Positions 1-8,465 of a stretch of DNA of 64,000 nucleotides are shown piece after piece; positions within the stretch are counted from its first letter, which is position 1; each line of letters starts with the position of its first letter. A program made the translations under genes and the position numbers. Location of the stretch: positions 62,001-126,000 of the forward strand of contig NZ_JAZAQF010000086.1 of assembly GCF_043235035.1 (NCBI RefSeq), given 5' to 3'. The notes below the pieces were generated by a model. That model saw only the letters and a list, made by a program, of their open reading frames with translations, had not been told where the DNA came from and did not search any database. Source of the stretch: CACIAM-69d sp001698445 (lineage in GTDB: Bacteria > Cyanobacteriota > Cyanobacteriia > CACIAM-69d).

Positions 1-3000
1 GCTTGGGCAAATCTTCCGCCACAAATTCCAAATCCACTTGCTCAATCAGGTCGTTGAGGTCTGGGTCTGGGTTGGGAATTCGTTCTTGATAGGCTTGCAC
101 AATTTCCAGCAGGTCTTCCGCGTAGCGATGGGCATGGCTGAGGTTGCCATGGATGAAGTTCACCGGGTTGTTAATTTCATGGGCAACTCCCGCCACCAAC
201 TGCCCCAAGCTGGACATTTTTTCGCTTTGGATCAGTTGATTTTGCGTATGTTGCAGATCCAGCAGTGCCGCTTCTAGGTCGGCGGCCTTTTGTTGGAGGG
301 CATCTTCGGCTTGGCGACGCTTGGTGATGTCGATCGAGGTGGCCACAATTCGATAAACACGTCCCTTCTTGTCAAACAGCGGGTTCAGGGTGGTCAGCAA
401 CCACAGATGCCCCTTCTGGGTGGTGACATATTCATCCTGAACAATGGTTTGGCGTTGGTCTACGCAACTCCAGTAATGGGCTTCCAAAATGGTTCCGTAT
501 TCTTCGCCAAACACTTCAGTGGGGGTGTGGTGATAAACCCGAGACTCGTGCAGTCCGGTTAAGCGGGCGCTGGCCGCATTCCAACCGATATATTCCAACC
601 GGCGATCGGGCAGGACGGCCAAAACAAAAATGGGATATTCCACCCCGTCAAAGATGGTGCGCAGGAAGGCTTCGCGATCGAACAGTTCCAGTTCTGCCAA
701 CTTCCGATCGGTAATATCCGTGTGAACCCCCACCCATTCATAGACACTGGCCACATCATCCAAAATCGGCACAGCCCGCACGCTCATGTAGCGATATTGC
801 CCGTCATAGCGTCGCAACCGATGCTCCAGGGTGAAGGGTTGTTTGTTGATGATGGAACGAGACCAGGCGGTCTCCGTGGCGGCGCGATCGTTGGGGTGAA
901 TGGCATTGAGCCAACCCCAGCCCAACAAATCCTGGCGCGATTGGCCCGTAAAGGCCCGCCACTTGGGCTGATCGGCGGCAAACTCTCCCAGGCGACTGGT
1001 GACCCAAACAATTTGTGAGGTGGCCTCAATCAGGGTGCGGAACCGCACTTCGCTCCGGCGACGGATGGCCTCCGCCTGTTTGAGATCGCTGATATCCATC
1101 AAAATGCCGTAGACCCGTGCGATTTGGCCGTTGGCATCTCGCTCCGGCAGTCCCTTGACTCGGAAGTAGCGCGGTAACCCGTTGATTTGTTCTATACCTT
1201 CGAGTTCCAAATCGTAGGGTTGACCGTCGTTGAGGCATTCTTCAAATGCCATCCGCAAGCGTTGCTGGGAGGAGGGGCTGTAGAGGGTAACCGACTGATC
1301 AAACTCCGGCACCCCTTCCTCGATCGGGTAGTTAAACAGCCGGAAAATTTCCTCTGACCAACTGACTTGACCGGTCGCCACGTGATATTCCCAGGAGCCC
1401 AAATGGGCCACGCGCTGGGCCTCTTGCAGGCTCTCGGTGAGGCGACGGAGCCGCTCTTGGGCTTCGTAATATTCCGTCACGTCATACATCACAACCATGG
1501 CCCCAATTTGGTAGCCGTCGCTTTCCCGCAGAGGTTCCGCATGGCAAACAATTCGATGGGGGTCTTCGTTGGGCACGTGAACCACCATCTCAAAATCATG
1601 CACCGATTCCCCTAGGATCGCCCGGCTCAAGGGCATCTGGGCCGGGGCGATCGGGGTGACGCTATCCGGTTCCAGGACGGTGTAGAGGCTCATCCATTCT
1701 TCGGGCACAAGGCCTTGCAGACTACAGTTGTACCACTGCCGGGCCGTGTGGTTGGCGAGGGTGATTCGCCCAGCCATGTCACAGGCCATCACCCCGTCGG
1801 AAACGTTATCCAACACCAACTGCATGAGCGATCGCTCCTGTTGCAGGGCCACTTCAGCGGCCTTGCGATCGGTCACATCCAAAACCAATCCATCCCAGAT
1901 CGATCGCCCATCGCTTAGGAACCGTCCCCGAGCAGCAGATTGGAGCCACTTCACTTCCCCTTGGGGGGTAATGATCCGATATTCATGCTGCCAATTGGTG
2001 CGGGTTTCAATGGCAACCCGAATGGATGCTTGGACACCAAGCAAGTCATCGGGGTGGGTCAGCGTCCAGAGACTGAGGGGGTCGTTTTGACCGCGGATGG
2101 GGTCAATGCCATAGACCTCCTGGCAGCCGGGACTGAGATACAGGAAGCGCCCCAAGGGATCGTTGCCAGACGTTTCGTACTGATAAATCACGCCGGGTAT
2201 GCTGTCCGCCAGTCGCTGGAACCGATCGCGCATTTGCTCTAGGTTTTGCAGCGCCAACTGTCGGTCGGTAATGTCCAGCAGCAACCCATCGGCATGTAGC
2301 GTGCCTTCTTCATCCATCACCATGCGTGAAATGCCTTGAATCCAGCGCAATTCACCCGAGGGCAACAGAATTCGATATTTATGTCGCCATTCCAGTCCAT
2401 GGTTCACGGCTCGCTCCATGGATTCTGCGAAGATGGCCACATCATCGGGATGCACACAACTCCACATGGCAGCCGAATCTGCCAGAATCGCATCTGGTTC
2501 CACATGGAAGATTTCGCGCACCCGGGAACTGATGTAGATAAATTCCCCTAGGGGGTCGCCGGTTCTGCGGCGGTACTGGAAGACAATGCCCGGTAGGTTA
2601 TCGGCAATTTGTTGGAACCGTTGGTTGGCCTGGCGCAAGGCCGTTTCGATCCGCCGCTGCTCCGTGATTTCAACCACGATCGTCCCGATCGCGCTAATGG
2701 TTCCTTCTCGATCCCAAATGGGAAAATAGGACAGGTTCCAAACCCGATCGGGGTCGGGGTGATGCAGTTGGGCCCCGGTCACCTCCAGGTTGGAAATGGC
2801 TTGGCCCGTTTGCCACACCTCTTCATAAAGACGCTCTAACTGAGGGGCCAAGTTGGGCGCGGTGGCCTGCATCGTTTGTCCGAGGTGGTCTGCCACCGTG
2901 AGGCCATTCAACTCGGACAAGCGATGATTGGCTTCCAGAATGCGGTAGTGGCGATCGGTAATCGCAATCCCGATCGGGGCCGCCGCAATCAGCGACTTCA

Positions 3001-3856
3001 GCAACGCCTGTTGCCGCAACAACTCCTGCTCAGACTGGTAGCGCTCCGTCACATCCTCATAAATCGCCATCAGGTATTGCGGGCGATCGCCATTCCAAAT
3101 GGCAATGCGGCGGCTTTGTAACCAACGCTGCTCACCACCAATCAGCATGGTTGTGGGTGGCTGATCCAAAATTTGTCGCTGTGCCAAGGCCGCCCGATCG
3201 CTCGCTCGGATCTCCGCTGCCTGTTCCGGCGCAAACAAATCATCCATGGGCCGGCCCAACAAATCCGCCGCCGCCACCCCAAACAACCGTTCTGCGGCCG
3301 GGTTCAAGGTGCTGACTCGCAACCCCGCCGCCTCCTTCACCACCACCGGCATCGGCAAAGCATCCAACACCGCCGACAGGAACCGTTGAGTGCGCCGCAG
3401 CTCCTCCTCCGCCTGCCGCTGTTGTGTCACATCAATCACCAAGCCATCCCAAAGCGTCCTCCCATCGGCCAAGCGCTCCGGCCGGGACACCAAGCGCAAC
3501 CAACGCTCTTTCCCTGAGGGCAACATAAACGGCCCTTCCCAGTGAAAATCCGACAGACTTTGCTGCGATCGCTCCGTGGCCTGCCTCAGCGCTTCCTGAT
3601 TGACCGGCGACAACATCTCAAACACCTGGATCATCGCCTCCGGTTCCACCTCGAATAGCTCACGACAGCCGATCGAGGCGTAGGGAAACGTCATTTCACC
3701 CGCCGCGTCTACTTGGAATTGGTAGACCACGCCCGGTAGGTTTTGCGTCAGACGATCAAACTGAGTTTGCTGCTGATGAACCTTCAGGCGCAGGGTTTCC
3801 AGCTCTTGCTGAAGAGCATTAAACACTTCAGGTTCCAGAACAATCGAAGCAGTCAT
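1..3856 (-). CDS. Multi-PAS sensor histidine kinase, 3' end outside window
   Basis: A membrane-free sensor kinase that should autophosphorylate on His in response to one or more PAS-bound signals. The frame opens at ATG 3856 and stays open to the window edge (1285 codons), so the catalytic ATPase domain and any receiver lie to the left. I can read about nine PAS/PAC units, starting near residues 29, 160, 287, 415, 545, 682, 825, 925 and 1065; several carry a typical NLPG or ADSIPG start and end in D(I/V)T or D(I/V)S. The dimerisation helix follows near residue 1210, with GQLVAGVAHEINNPVNF giving the phospho-acceptor His1226, the HisKA variant common in cyanobacterial multi-PAS kinases. No transmembrane segment is visible, so it is probably cytosolic. 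Start choice: first Met before a coiled-coil-like leader (LEPEVFNALQQELETLRLK). No partner gene is in the window. Confidence 0.93.
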   Translation of the reverse strand, partial: MTASIVLEPEVFNALQQELETLRLKVHQQQTQFDRLTQNLPGVVYQFQVDAAGEMTFPYASIGCRELFEVEPEAMIQVFEMLSPVNQEALRQATERSQQSLSDFHWEGPFMLPSGKERWLRLVSRPERLADGRTLWDGLVIDVTQQRQAEEELRRTQRFLSAVLDALPMPVVVKEAAGLRVSTLNPAAERLFGVAAADLLGRPMDDLFAPEQAAEIRASDRAALAQRQILDQPPTTMLIGGEQRWLQSRRIAIWNGDRPQYLMAIYEDVTERYQSEQELLRQQALLKSLIAAAPIGIAITDRHYRILEANHRLSELNGLTVADHLGQTMQATAPNLAPQLERLYEEVWQTGQAISNLEVTGAQLHHPDPDRVWNLSYFPIWDREGTISAIGTIVVEITEQRRIETALRQANQRFQQIADNLPGIVFQYRRRTGDPLGEFIYISSRVREIFHVEPDAILADSAAMWSCVHPDDVAIFAESMERAVNHGLEWRHKYRILLPSGELRWIQGISRMVMDEEGTLHADGLLLDITDRQLALQNLEQMRDRFQRLADSIPGVIYQYETSGNDPLGRFLYLSPGCQEVYGIDPIRGQNDPLSLWTLTHPDDLLGVQASIRVAIETRTNWQHEYRIITPQGEVKWLQSAARGRFLSDGRSIWDGLVLDVTDRKAAEVALQQERSLMQLVLDNVSDGVMACDMAGRITLANHTARQWYNCSLQGLVPEEWMSLYTVLEPDSVTPIAPAQMPLSRAILGESVHDFEMVVHVPNEDPHRIVCHAEPLRESDGYQIGAMVVMYDVTEYYEAQERLRRLTESLQEAQRVAHLGSWEYHVATGQVSWSEEIFRLFNYPIEEGVPEFDQSVTLYSPSSQQRLRMAFEECLNDGQPYDLELEGIEQINGLPRYFRVKGLPERDANGQIARVYGILMDISDLKQAEAIRRRSEVRFRTLIEATSQIVWVTSRLGEFAADQPKWRAFTGQSRQDLLGWGWLNAIHPNDRAATETAWSRSIINKQPFTLEHRLRRYDGQYRYMSVRAVPILDDVASVYEWVGVHTDITDRKLAELELFDREAFLRTIFDGVEYPIFVLAVLPDRRLEYIGWNAASARLTGLHESRVYHHTPTEVFGEEYGTILEAHYWSCVDQRQTIVQDEYVTTQKGHLWLLTTLNPLFDKKGRVYRIVATSIDITKRRQAEDALQQKAADLEAALLDLQHTQNQLIQSEKMSSLGQLVAGVAHEINNPVNFIHGNLSHAHRYAEDLLEIVQAYQERIPNPDPDLNDLIEQVDLEFVAEDLPK

Positions 3857-3905
3857 GGCAGGCGCAGGATGGGGAGAAGGAGCAACTAGGAAGCAACTGG
3901 AGATG

Positions 3906-3978
3906 AACTAGAACCAATCGGTCAACCTCAGTTGGCGGATCTGAAGAGCAACTAGAACCAATTGGTCAACCTCAATTG
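3906..3978. repeat. Two direct copies of a 29-bp repeat
   Basis: The segment beginning AACTAGAACCAATCGGTCAA at 3906-3934 recurs at 3950-3978 with three differences; the period is 44 bp. It lies 50-120 bp upstream of the PAS kinase start codon, where duplicated operators are often found. Its role is unknown. Confidence 0.7.
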
Positions 3979-4087
3979 ATTAATTTGAAATGGTGAAATA
4001 TGAGCAAAACATGACGAAAATCCAGCAAAAACACAATATTTTACGGCTCTGCTTTATGTCATGATTTTTACCTCAGTCACAAGAAAA

Positions 4088-4405
4088 AAATTCGTGAATT
4101 CACTAGCAGTAATTGATAGCAATTGATCATTATCGATCACTATCGATTAATGACTTAATCACCAGCATCCGTGAAAGCACCCACAATTACCATTTGTGAT
4201 CGATATCAACGATCAACGATCATCATTCGTGATGGTCACTAGTTATAGCCACTGATTATTGCATCCATAGAGATTGATCATTTTCCCCAAAAGTAATCAA
4301 TCGTGGAAGTACAAAATTCGTGAATGCTGATTAATGATCTAGAAAGTGTCGATCGGTGCAGAATTTTGGAATTGAAGATGAAATGTAACCTCAATTCGTG
4401 AAATT
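4088..4405. promoter_or_regulatory. Cluster of AATTCGTGAATT-like motifs upstream of the PAS kinase
   Basis: Four near-copies of AATTCGTGAATT occur at 4088-4100, 4225-4233 (core ATTCGTGAT), 4313-4325 and 4393-4405. The same word appears twice, in opposite orientation, at 20119-20161 between the hybrid kinase and the REC-GGDEF gene. The motif is nearly palindromic, as expected for a dimeric regulator, but no binding protein can be named. Chance recurrence in AT-rich DNA is the main alternative. Confidence 0.35.
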
Positions 4406-4955
4406 GCGCCCCAAGATTGCTCTAAAAGATCACCAATCTCCAAAACTCATTCCAAAAACCAAGGCAGGACGTAGACGTTAGGAACTAAGCTGGCAAAAAC
4501 GGAGAACCCCGCAGGACTGATTCAAGGCGCTGCTACCCAAAGGGTGGTTGGCACTTCTTCGTTTTTGTGAATGAATTTTCGGGATCCCGGATGATTTGAC
4601 CCGATCGACCTGAGTTCAGCCTATTGACGCAAATCCGGGAGTGATGCATTTGCTGATAGTCTAAGTCTATTCATCCACGATCCCCAAGCATGAGGATGCC
4701 AAGGCTTTTTGGGGCTTGGAGATTGCAGCTCAAAAATGTGCATCGGGATTGTGCCTCGGAAATGCGCAATCGAATCTTCAAATTGCAGCATTGGGTAGAG
4801 CAGTGACGAGTTTGGCTGCGATCGAGAGAGCATTAAGGCGATGGCCGTCCCTCGAACTCTCATCAAGACTGAAGAAGCACCCAAAACTGAACAATTACCC
4901 ATGCATCACTCGTGAATCATTATGACTCTTTGCAGCATAAGGGAGTGTAAGTAAA

Positions 4956-5387
4956 ATGACTCAGCGGGCGATTGCCCAATGGTGGCCCTTGGCTCAATTG
5001 CCAGGGCTGAGTGCGAAGGATTTGTTGCAACTTCAGGAATTGGGATTGGTTGATACCCGATCGCTCCTGCGATCGGCTGCGAGTCGCGACCAACAACGAG
5101 CGATCGCCGCCCAATTGCAACTCCATGAGCACCATGTGCGTAAATGGGTTGCCCTGGCGGATTTGGCCCGGGTTCCCAGCGTGGGACTAGATCACTGTGG
5201 TTTGCTGCTGCATTCAGGCATCATCAGCACCGTGCAACTGGCACAGCAACCGGCCCACAAACTCCATCAGCAGGTGTTGCGGTTGCATGTGCGAGAGTTG
5301 CAGCAGCGCAATCTCTGTCCTGACTTAGGCAAAGTGACGCGCTGGATTTTGCAGGCCCGAGAGGTGCTGGGGCGATCGCCGTCCTGA
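4956..5387 (+). CDS. DUF4332 domain protein
   Basis: A 143-residue protein matching the cyanobacterial DUF4332 family, which is built of paired helix-hairpin-helix motifs. Visible HhH-like stretches are LPGLSAKDLLQLQELGL near residues 14-31 and LARVPSVGLDHCGLLLHSGI near 69-90, each of the form in which a Gly-containing hairpin would contact DNA backbone. No catalytic motif, signal peptide or membrane segment is seen. A GGGAG ribosome site lies about 10 nt before ATG 4956. The gene is convergent with the homoserine dehydrogenase gene. DNA or nucleic-acid binding is the family expectation; the specific role is unknown. Confidence 0.8.
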   Translation: MTQRAIAQWWPLAQLPGLSAKDLLQLQELGLVDTRSLLRSAASRDQQRAIAAQLQLHEHHVRKWVALADLARVPSVGLDHCGLLLHSGIISTVQLAQQPAHKLHQQVLRLHVRELQQRNLCPDLGKVTRWILQAREVLGRSPS

Positions 5388-5404
5388 TCGTCTCCCCCGA
5401 TTGC

Positions 5405-5447
5405 GTGAATCCCCGGTGGATTCCAGAGTGAATCCCCGGTGGATTCC
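5405..5447. repeat. Tandem hairpin repeat between convergent genes
   Basis: The 20-mer GTGAATCCCCGGTGGATTCC occurs at 5405-5424 and again at 5428-5447. Each copy is itself a hairpin (GAATCC, loop CCGGT, GGATTC). It lies between the ends of the DUF4332 gene and hom, where it could act as a bidirectional transcription stop or mRNA-stabilising structure; there is no T-run. Confidence 0.7.
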
Positions 5448-5458
5448 GGCGGCGATGG

Positions 5459-6751
5459 CTAAATCACGCGCAGAACGCTGGCTACCGATCGAATGGCATC
5501 GCTGGCGTGGATGTCGGCCAGGGCGGCACGGAAGTCCCCTTCTCGCACCGCATGGGTAACTACCACCACTTGGGCTTCGTCGCCGTTCACCTCCGTTTGC
5601 ACCAGCGATTCCAAGCTGACCAGACGGTTACCAAAGCAACTGCCGATATGGCCGATCGTGCCGGGGCGATCGCTCGTCAGAAAGCGAACATAGAACCGGG
5701 TTTCCAGATCATCCAGGGAGGCGATGGGGCAAAAATCGCTGTGGCTACAAGCCAACATGGGATTAATGACCGGTGTGGCCCGTTCGCCCATGGCTTGCAT
5801 GGCCGCCGCCACATTCAACACGTCGGAAACCACGGCGCTGGCGGTGGGGCCAGACCCGGCCCCGGGGCCAAAGAACATTACCTGCCCGATCGGCTGGCCT
5901 TCCACAAAAATTGCATTGAATGCGCCGTCCACACGGGCCAGGGGGTGGCTGTGGGGCACAAGGGTAGGATGCACCCGCAGAGATACGGCAGGCCCCTGGC
6001 GACGGGCGATCGCCAGCAGTTTGATCGCAAAGCCCAACTTATCCGCGTAGGTAATATCCGTGGCGGTGATGTTGCGAATGCCTTCCGTATGCACCGCTTC
6101 CCGCTTGATGCGGCCCCCGAAGGCTAAGGAGGCCAGGATCGCGATTTTGTCGGCCGCGTCCAGGCCATCCACGTCGGCGGTGGGGTCGGCTTCCGCATAG
6201 CCCAACCGTTGGGCATCGGCGAGCACATCACCAAAGTCGGCTCCTTCGGCGGTCATCCGCGACAGGATGTAGTTGGTGGTGCCGTTGATGATGCCGGTGA
6301 TTCCATTGAGGCGATCGCCCCCCAGGGATTGCTTCAGGGGTTGAATGATTGGGATGCCACCGCCCACGGCCGCTTCCAGCATCAAATAAACCCCCGCTTG
6401 CTTGGCCGCATCAAATAGCTCTGGGCCAAAGCGGGCGATCGCGGCTTTGTTGGCGGTCACCACATGTTTTCTGTGGCGGATGGCTTCCAACATCAGCGAT
6501 CGCGCCGGTTCCAGTCCGCCAATCACCTCCACCACAATGTCCACATTGGGATCGGTGACGATCGATTGCAAATCGGTTGTGAGCTGTTCGCGCGGAATTT
6601 CCACCGGCCGGGGCTTATCGAGCGATCGGGCCCCTACCCGATAGAGTTCCAACGATTGCAGGAGCGGGCTGCGGCCGGTCGCGTCCAGCAAAATCTGCGC
6701 CACACCCGCTCCAACGGTTCCGAGACCCAACAGACCGACTTTGAAACCCAC
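5459..6751 (-). CDS. hom: Homoserine dehydrogenase
   Basis: Reduces aspartate semialdehyde to homoserine with NAD(P)H, the branch point to threonine and methionine. The N-terminus has the Rossmann motif GLLGLGTVGAG. The central catalytic domain contains the substrate-binding region GGGIPIIQPLKQSLGGDRL and GIINGTTNYIL, followed by ADPTADVDGLDAADKIAIL. A C-terminal ACT domain (TSDRPGTIGHIGSCFG), the usual site of threonine feedback, ends the protein. I chose GTG 6751 (430 residues, MGFKVGLLGLG), because it gives the family's usual N-terminus; a TTG four codons upstream at 6763 is also possible. No aspartate kinase is fused to it. Cytosolic; monocistronic here. Confidence 0.96.
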   Translation of the reverse strand: MGFKVGLLGLGTVGAGVAQILLDATGRSPLLQSLELYRVGARSLDKPRPVEIPREQLTTDLQSIVTDPNVDIVVEVIGGLEPARSLMLEAIRHRKHVVTANKAAIARFGPELFDAAKQAGVYLMLEAAVGGGIPIIQPLKQSLGGDRLNGITGIINGTTNYILSRMTAEGADFGDVLADAQRLGYAEADPTADVDGLDAADKIAILASLAFGGRIKREAVHTEGIRNITATDITYADKLGFAIKLLAIARRQGPAVSLRVHPTLVPHSHPLARVDGAFNAIFVEGQPIGQVMFFGPGAGSGPTASAVVSDVLNVAAAMQAMGERATPVINPMLACSHSDFCPIASLDDLETRFYVRFLTSDRPGTIGHIGSCFGNRLVSLESLVQTEVNGDEAQVVVVTHAVREGDFRAALADIHASDAIRSVASVLRVI

Positions 6752-7057
6752 GACTTTTCCCAACTTTCTCTAAACAATTCGTCCTGGGTCAGGGCGGCCA
6801 CCCACGGCAGCCACTGACGGGGAAAACACCCGATCGCGATTGGGGCCGCTTGCTCAACGAGCCTGCTCAGCAAACCTCCCGCACCAGTTTTCGGAGTTTC
6901 GCGATCGATTTAAATTCCCAATCGTCAAATTCCTGACCATGGATATTCTGACATTGGGCGGCCCGCTCAAACGGGCCGGTTCCTCGGGTTTGTCCATCAC
7001 CAAACGATCGCCAGGCAATCACCAGACAATCACCAGACAACGGCTGGGCTATCGGCC

Positions 7058-7354
7058 CTAGGATTCCGAATCCAGTTGCTCTAGGTCGATTTGATTCAGG
7101 TCGATTTGATTCAGGTCGATTTGATTCAGGTCGATTTGATTTAGGTCGATCGGTTGCAGTTGCGATTCAAAGGGCTTGGTGAATCGGGCAGCAGCAATTT
7201 CGTTTAACTTGTCCAGCGGCGTATCCCAAATCAACTGGGTCGCAGCCTTGGCAAATTCCTGATTTGGGCATTGGTCACCCAAAACGCAACCATTGACACA
7301 GGCGGTCTTACAGTCGATCGACCGGGGATCCAGGGAATTCGTCATTTGGCTCAT
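7058..7354 (-). CDS. Small Cys-containing protein with IDLNQ tail repeats
   Basis: A 98-residue protein whose first ~65 residues look like a conserved globular or metal-binding unit: CKTACVNGCVLGDQCPNQEF holds four Cys in a CxxxCxxxC...C arrangement, followed by LIWDTPLDKLNEIA. The tail consists of IDLNQ repeated four to five times, encoded by a 15-bp tandem DNA repeat, and ends in acidic residues. I do not recognise a named family. I chose ATG 7354; the frame extends 18 codons further to TTG 7408. Four Cys could bind zinc or an iron-sulfur cluster, but that is a guess. The repeat number probably varies between strains. Confidence 0.65.
   Translation of the reverse strand: MSQMTNSLDPRSIDCKTACVNGCVLGDQCPNQEFAKAATQLIWDTPLDKLNEIAAARFTKPFESQLQPIDLNQIDLNQIDLNQIDLNQIDLEQLDSES
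7081..7150. repeat. 15-bp tandem repeat, five units
   Basis: Units TCAGGTCGATTTGAT (first unit CTAGG..., last unit TTAGG...) start at 7081, 7096, 7111, 7126 and 7141, the last one partial. The repeat is in frame and encodes IDLNQ on the minus strand, so gain or loss of a unit keeps the frame of the host gene. Slipped-strand mispairing is the probable origin. Confidence 0.9.
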
Positions 7355-7536
7355 GAAATGATTTCGGCTCTTCTCTGGCCCCTTAACATAGCTGATTTTC
7401 CAGTTCAAGCCATCGCAGGTAAGTTGCTCAGTCCCCTGGTTCCCCAGGATTTTGCGATCTCAGAATTAGGGTTTCAAGGATTCTTGGCCGATCGCAGATT
7501 GATCGCAAGTCGATCGCAGGGATCTAAAAACTCGCC

Positions 7537-8160
7537 CTAGCTGTGAACCCGTGCTTGGGGATGCAGCGTCGCCAAAACATCGCTTTCGATCGCCGCCAAC
7601 TCCGCCAGCCGTTCCATCACCACCGGGCGATCGTAGTAGGTATCCGCCAAAACCCAATAAATCCCGTAATGTCGCGCTTCGGAAGCCATTAAGCTGCGAT
7701 AGAAGGCCGCCAACTTCGGATTGGGGCAATGCTGCCCCAACAGGCCCAGTCGTTCATGGCTGCGGGCTTCGATTAGGCCCGCCACCAGCAGGGAATCCAG
7801 CAGGCGACCGGGTTCCTGGCGGCGAATTTGCGATCGCAGGGTGGCCCCATAGGGCGGAGCTGCCAAGGCCCGAGGGGCAATCCCCAGGCGATCGAGCCAT
7901 TGGTTCACCTGCTCAAAATGCTCCAGCTCCTCTTGGGCGATCGCGGTGAGCTTGCGCACCAGCAGCGTTTTTGTGGGGTATTGGCCCATCAGTTGCAAGG
8001 CCACCCCGGCCGCCTTTCGCTCGCAGTTGGCATGGTCAATTAACACCTCATCCAAATGGGCGATCGCCTGGTTCACCCAAGATTGGGAGGTGGGCTGCTG
8101 CAAAAAACGCACCGAGGGCAACTCAGAAACGGCCGGCTGCGGCAGAGAAGGGGAAGACAT
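7537..8160 (-). CDS. miaE: tRNA-(ms2io6A)-hydroxylase MiaE
   Basis: Non-haem di-iron monooxygenase that hydroxylates the isopentenyl group of ms2i6A at position 37 of tRNAs reading UNN codons. The 207-residue protein is the usual length. Iron-ligand motifs typical of the ferritin-like fold are visible: HANCERKAAG, AQEELEHFEQV and SEARHYGIYW; the stretch LIEARSHERLGLL carries a further E and H. It lies 305 bp from the divergent hpsL-like gene and shows no operon partner. MiaE is found in only some bacteria, cyanobacteria among them. Start ATG 8160 was chosen because the PSVRFLQQPTS segment normal for the family follows it; the first ~15 residues are Pro/Ser-rich. Confidence 0.92.
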   Translation of the reverse strand: MSSPSLPQPAVSELPSVRFLQQPTSQSWVNQAIAHLDEVLIDHANCERKAAGVALQLMGQYPTKTLLVRKLTAIAQEELEHFEQVNQWLDRLGIAPRALAAPPYGATLRSQIRRQEPGRLLDSLLVAGLIEARSHERLGLLGQHCPNPKLAAFYRSLMASEARHYGIYWVLADTYYDRPVVMERLAELAAIESDVLATLHPQARVHS

Positions 8161-8465
8161 GGCGATCGGGAGGAAATTGCAAAGAACTGGAACCGTCGAT
8201 CGAGCAAGTGAATCAACTGGGCGATCGATATCAATGCGAAATTAATGCGAACAAATCCAGTGAACCAGGCCATTGAACAACTGATCAACCCAAGAGGCCC
8301 AAATATCTCAAACCGGCAGCGGGCGATCGGGACTGCTCCGAAACCATCCCGGAATTCGCGAAATACAATGGCAAACGTTTCCTAGTCAATTCCTGGTCGA
8401 TCGGGCCCGTTCGCCGCCCTGTCTGCAACCCACGCTGCCGCCCCTCACTCTCCCCACCCCCGTCT
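8161..8465. other. Divergent promoter region miaE / hpsL-like
   Basis: About 305 bp between divergent genes. I see no RNA gene, repeat or convincing promoter hexamer pair. The last 40 bp before ATG 8466 are strikingly C-rich and lack a ribosome binding site. Confidence 0.5.

Larger units (their letters stand above)
3857..4955. other. AT-rich intergenic region, no gene seen
   Basis: About 1.1 kb between the divergent PAS kinase and the DUF4332 gene, clearly more AT-rich than its neighbours between 3960 and 4440. It holds many GATC/ATCGAT-type words, the direct repeat at 3906-3978 and several TTCGTGA motifs. A 93-codon minus-strand frame (4621-4902) has no recognisable product and I do not call it. 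The length and composition suggest a long promoter or leader region for the kinase gene. Confidence 0.6.

Noticed and set aside
4621..4902. 93-codon minus frame in the 3.9-4.9 kb intergenic region
   Set aside because: No ribosome site, no family features and no codon bias like neighbouring genes.
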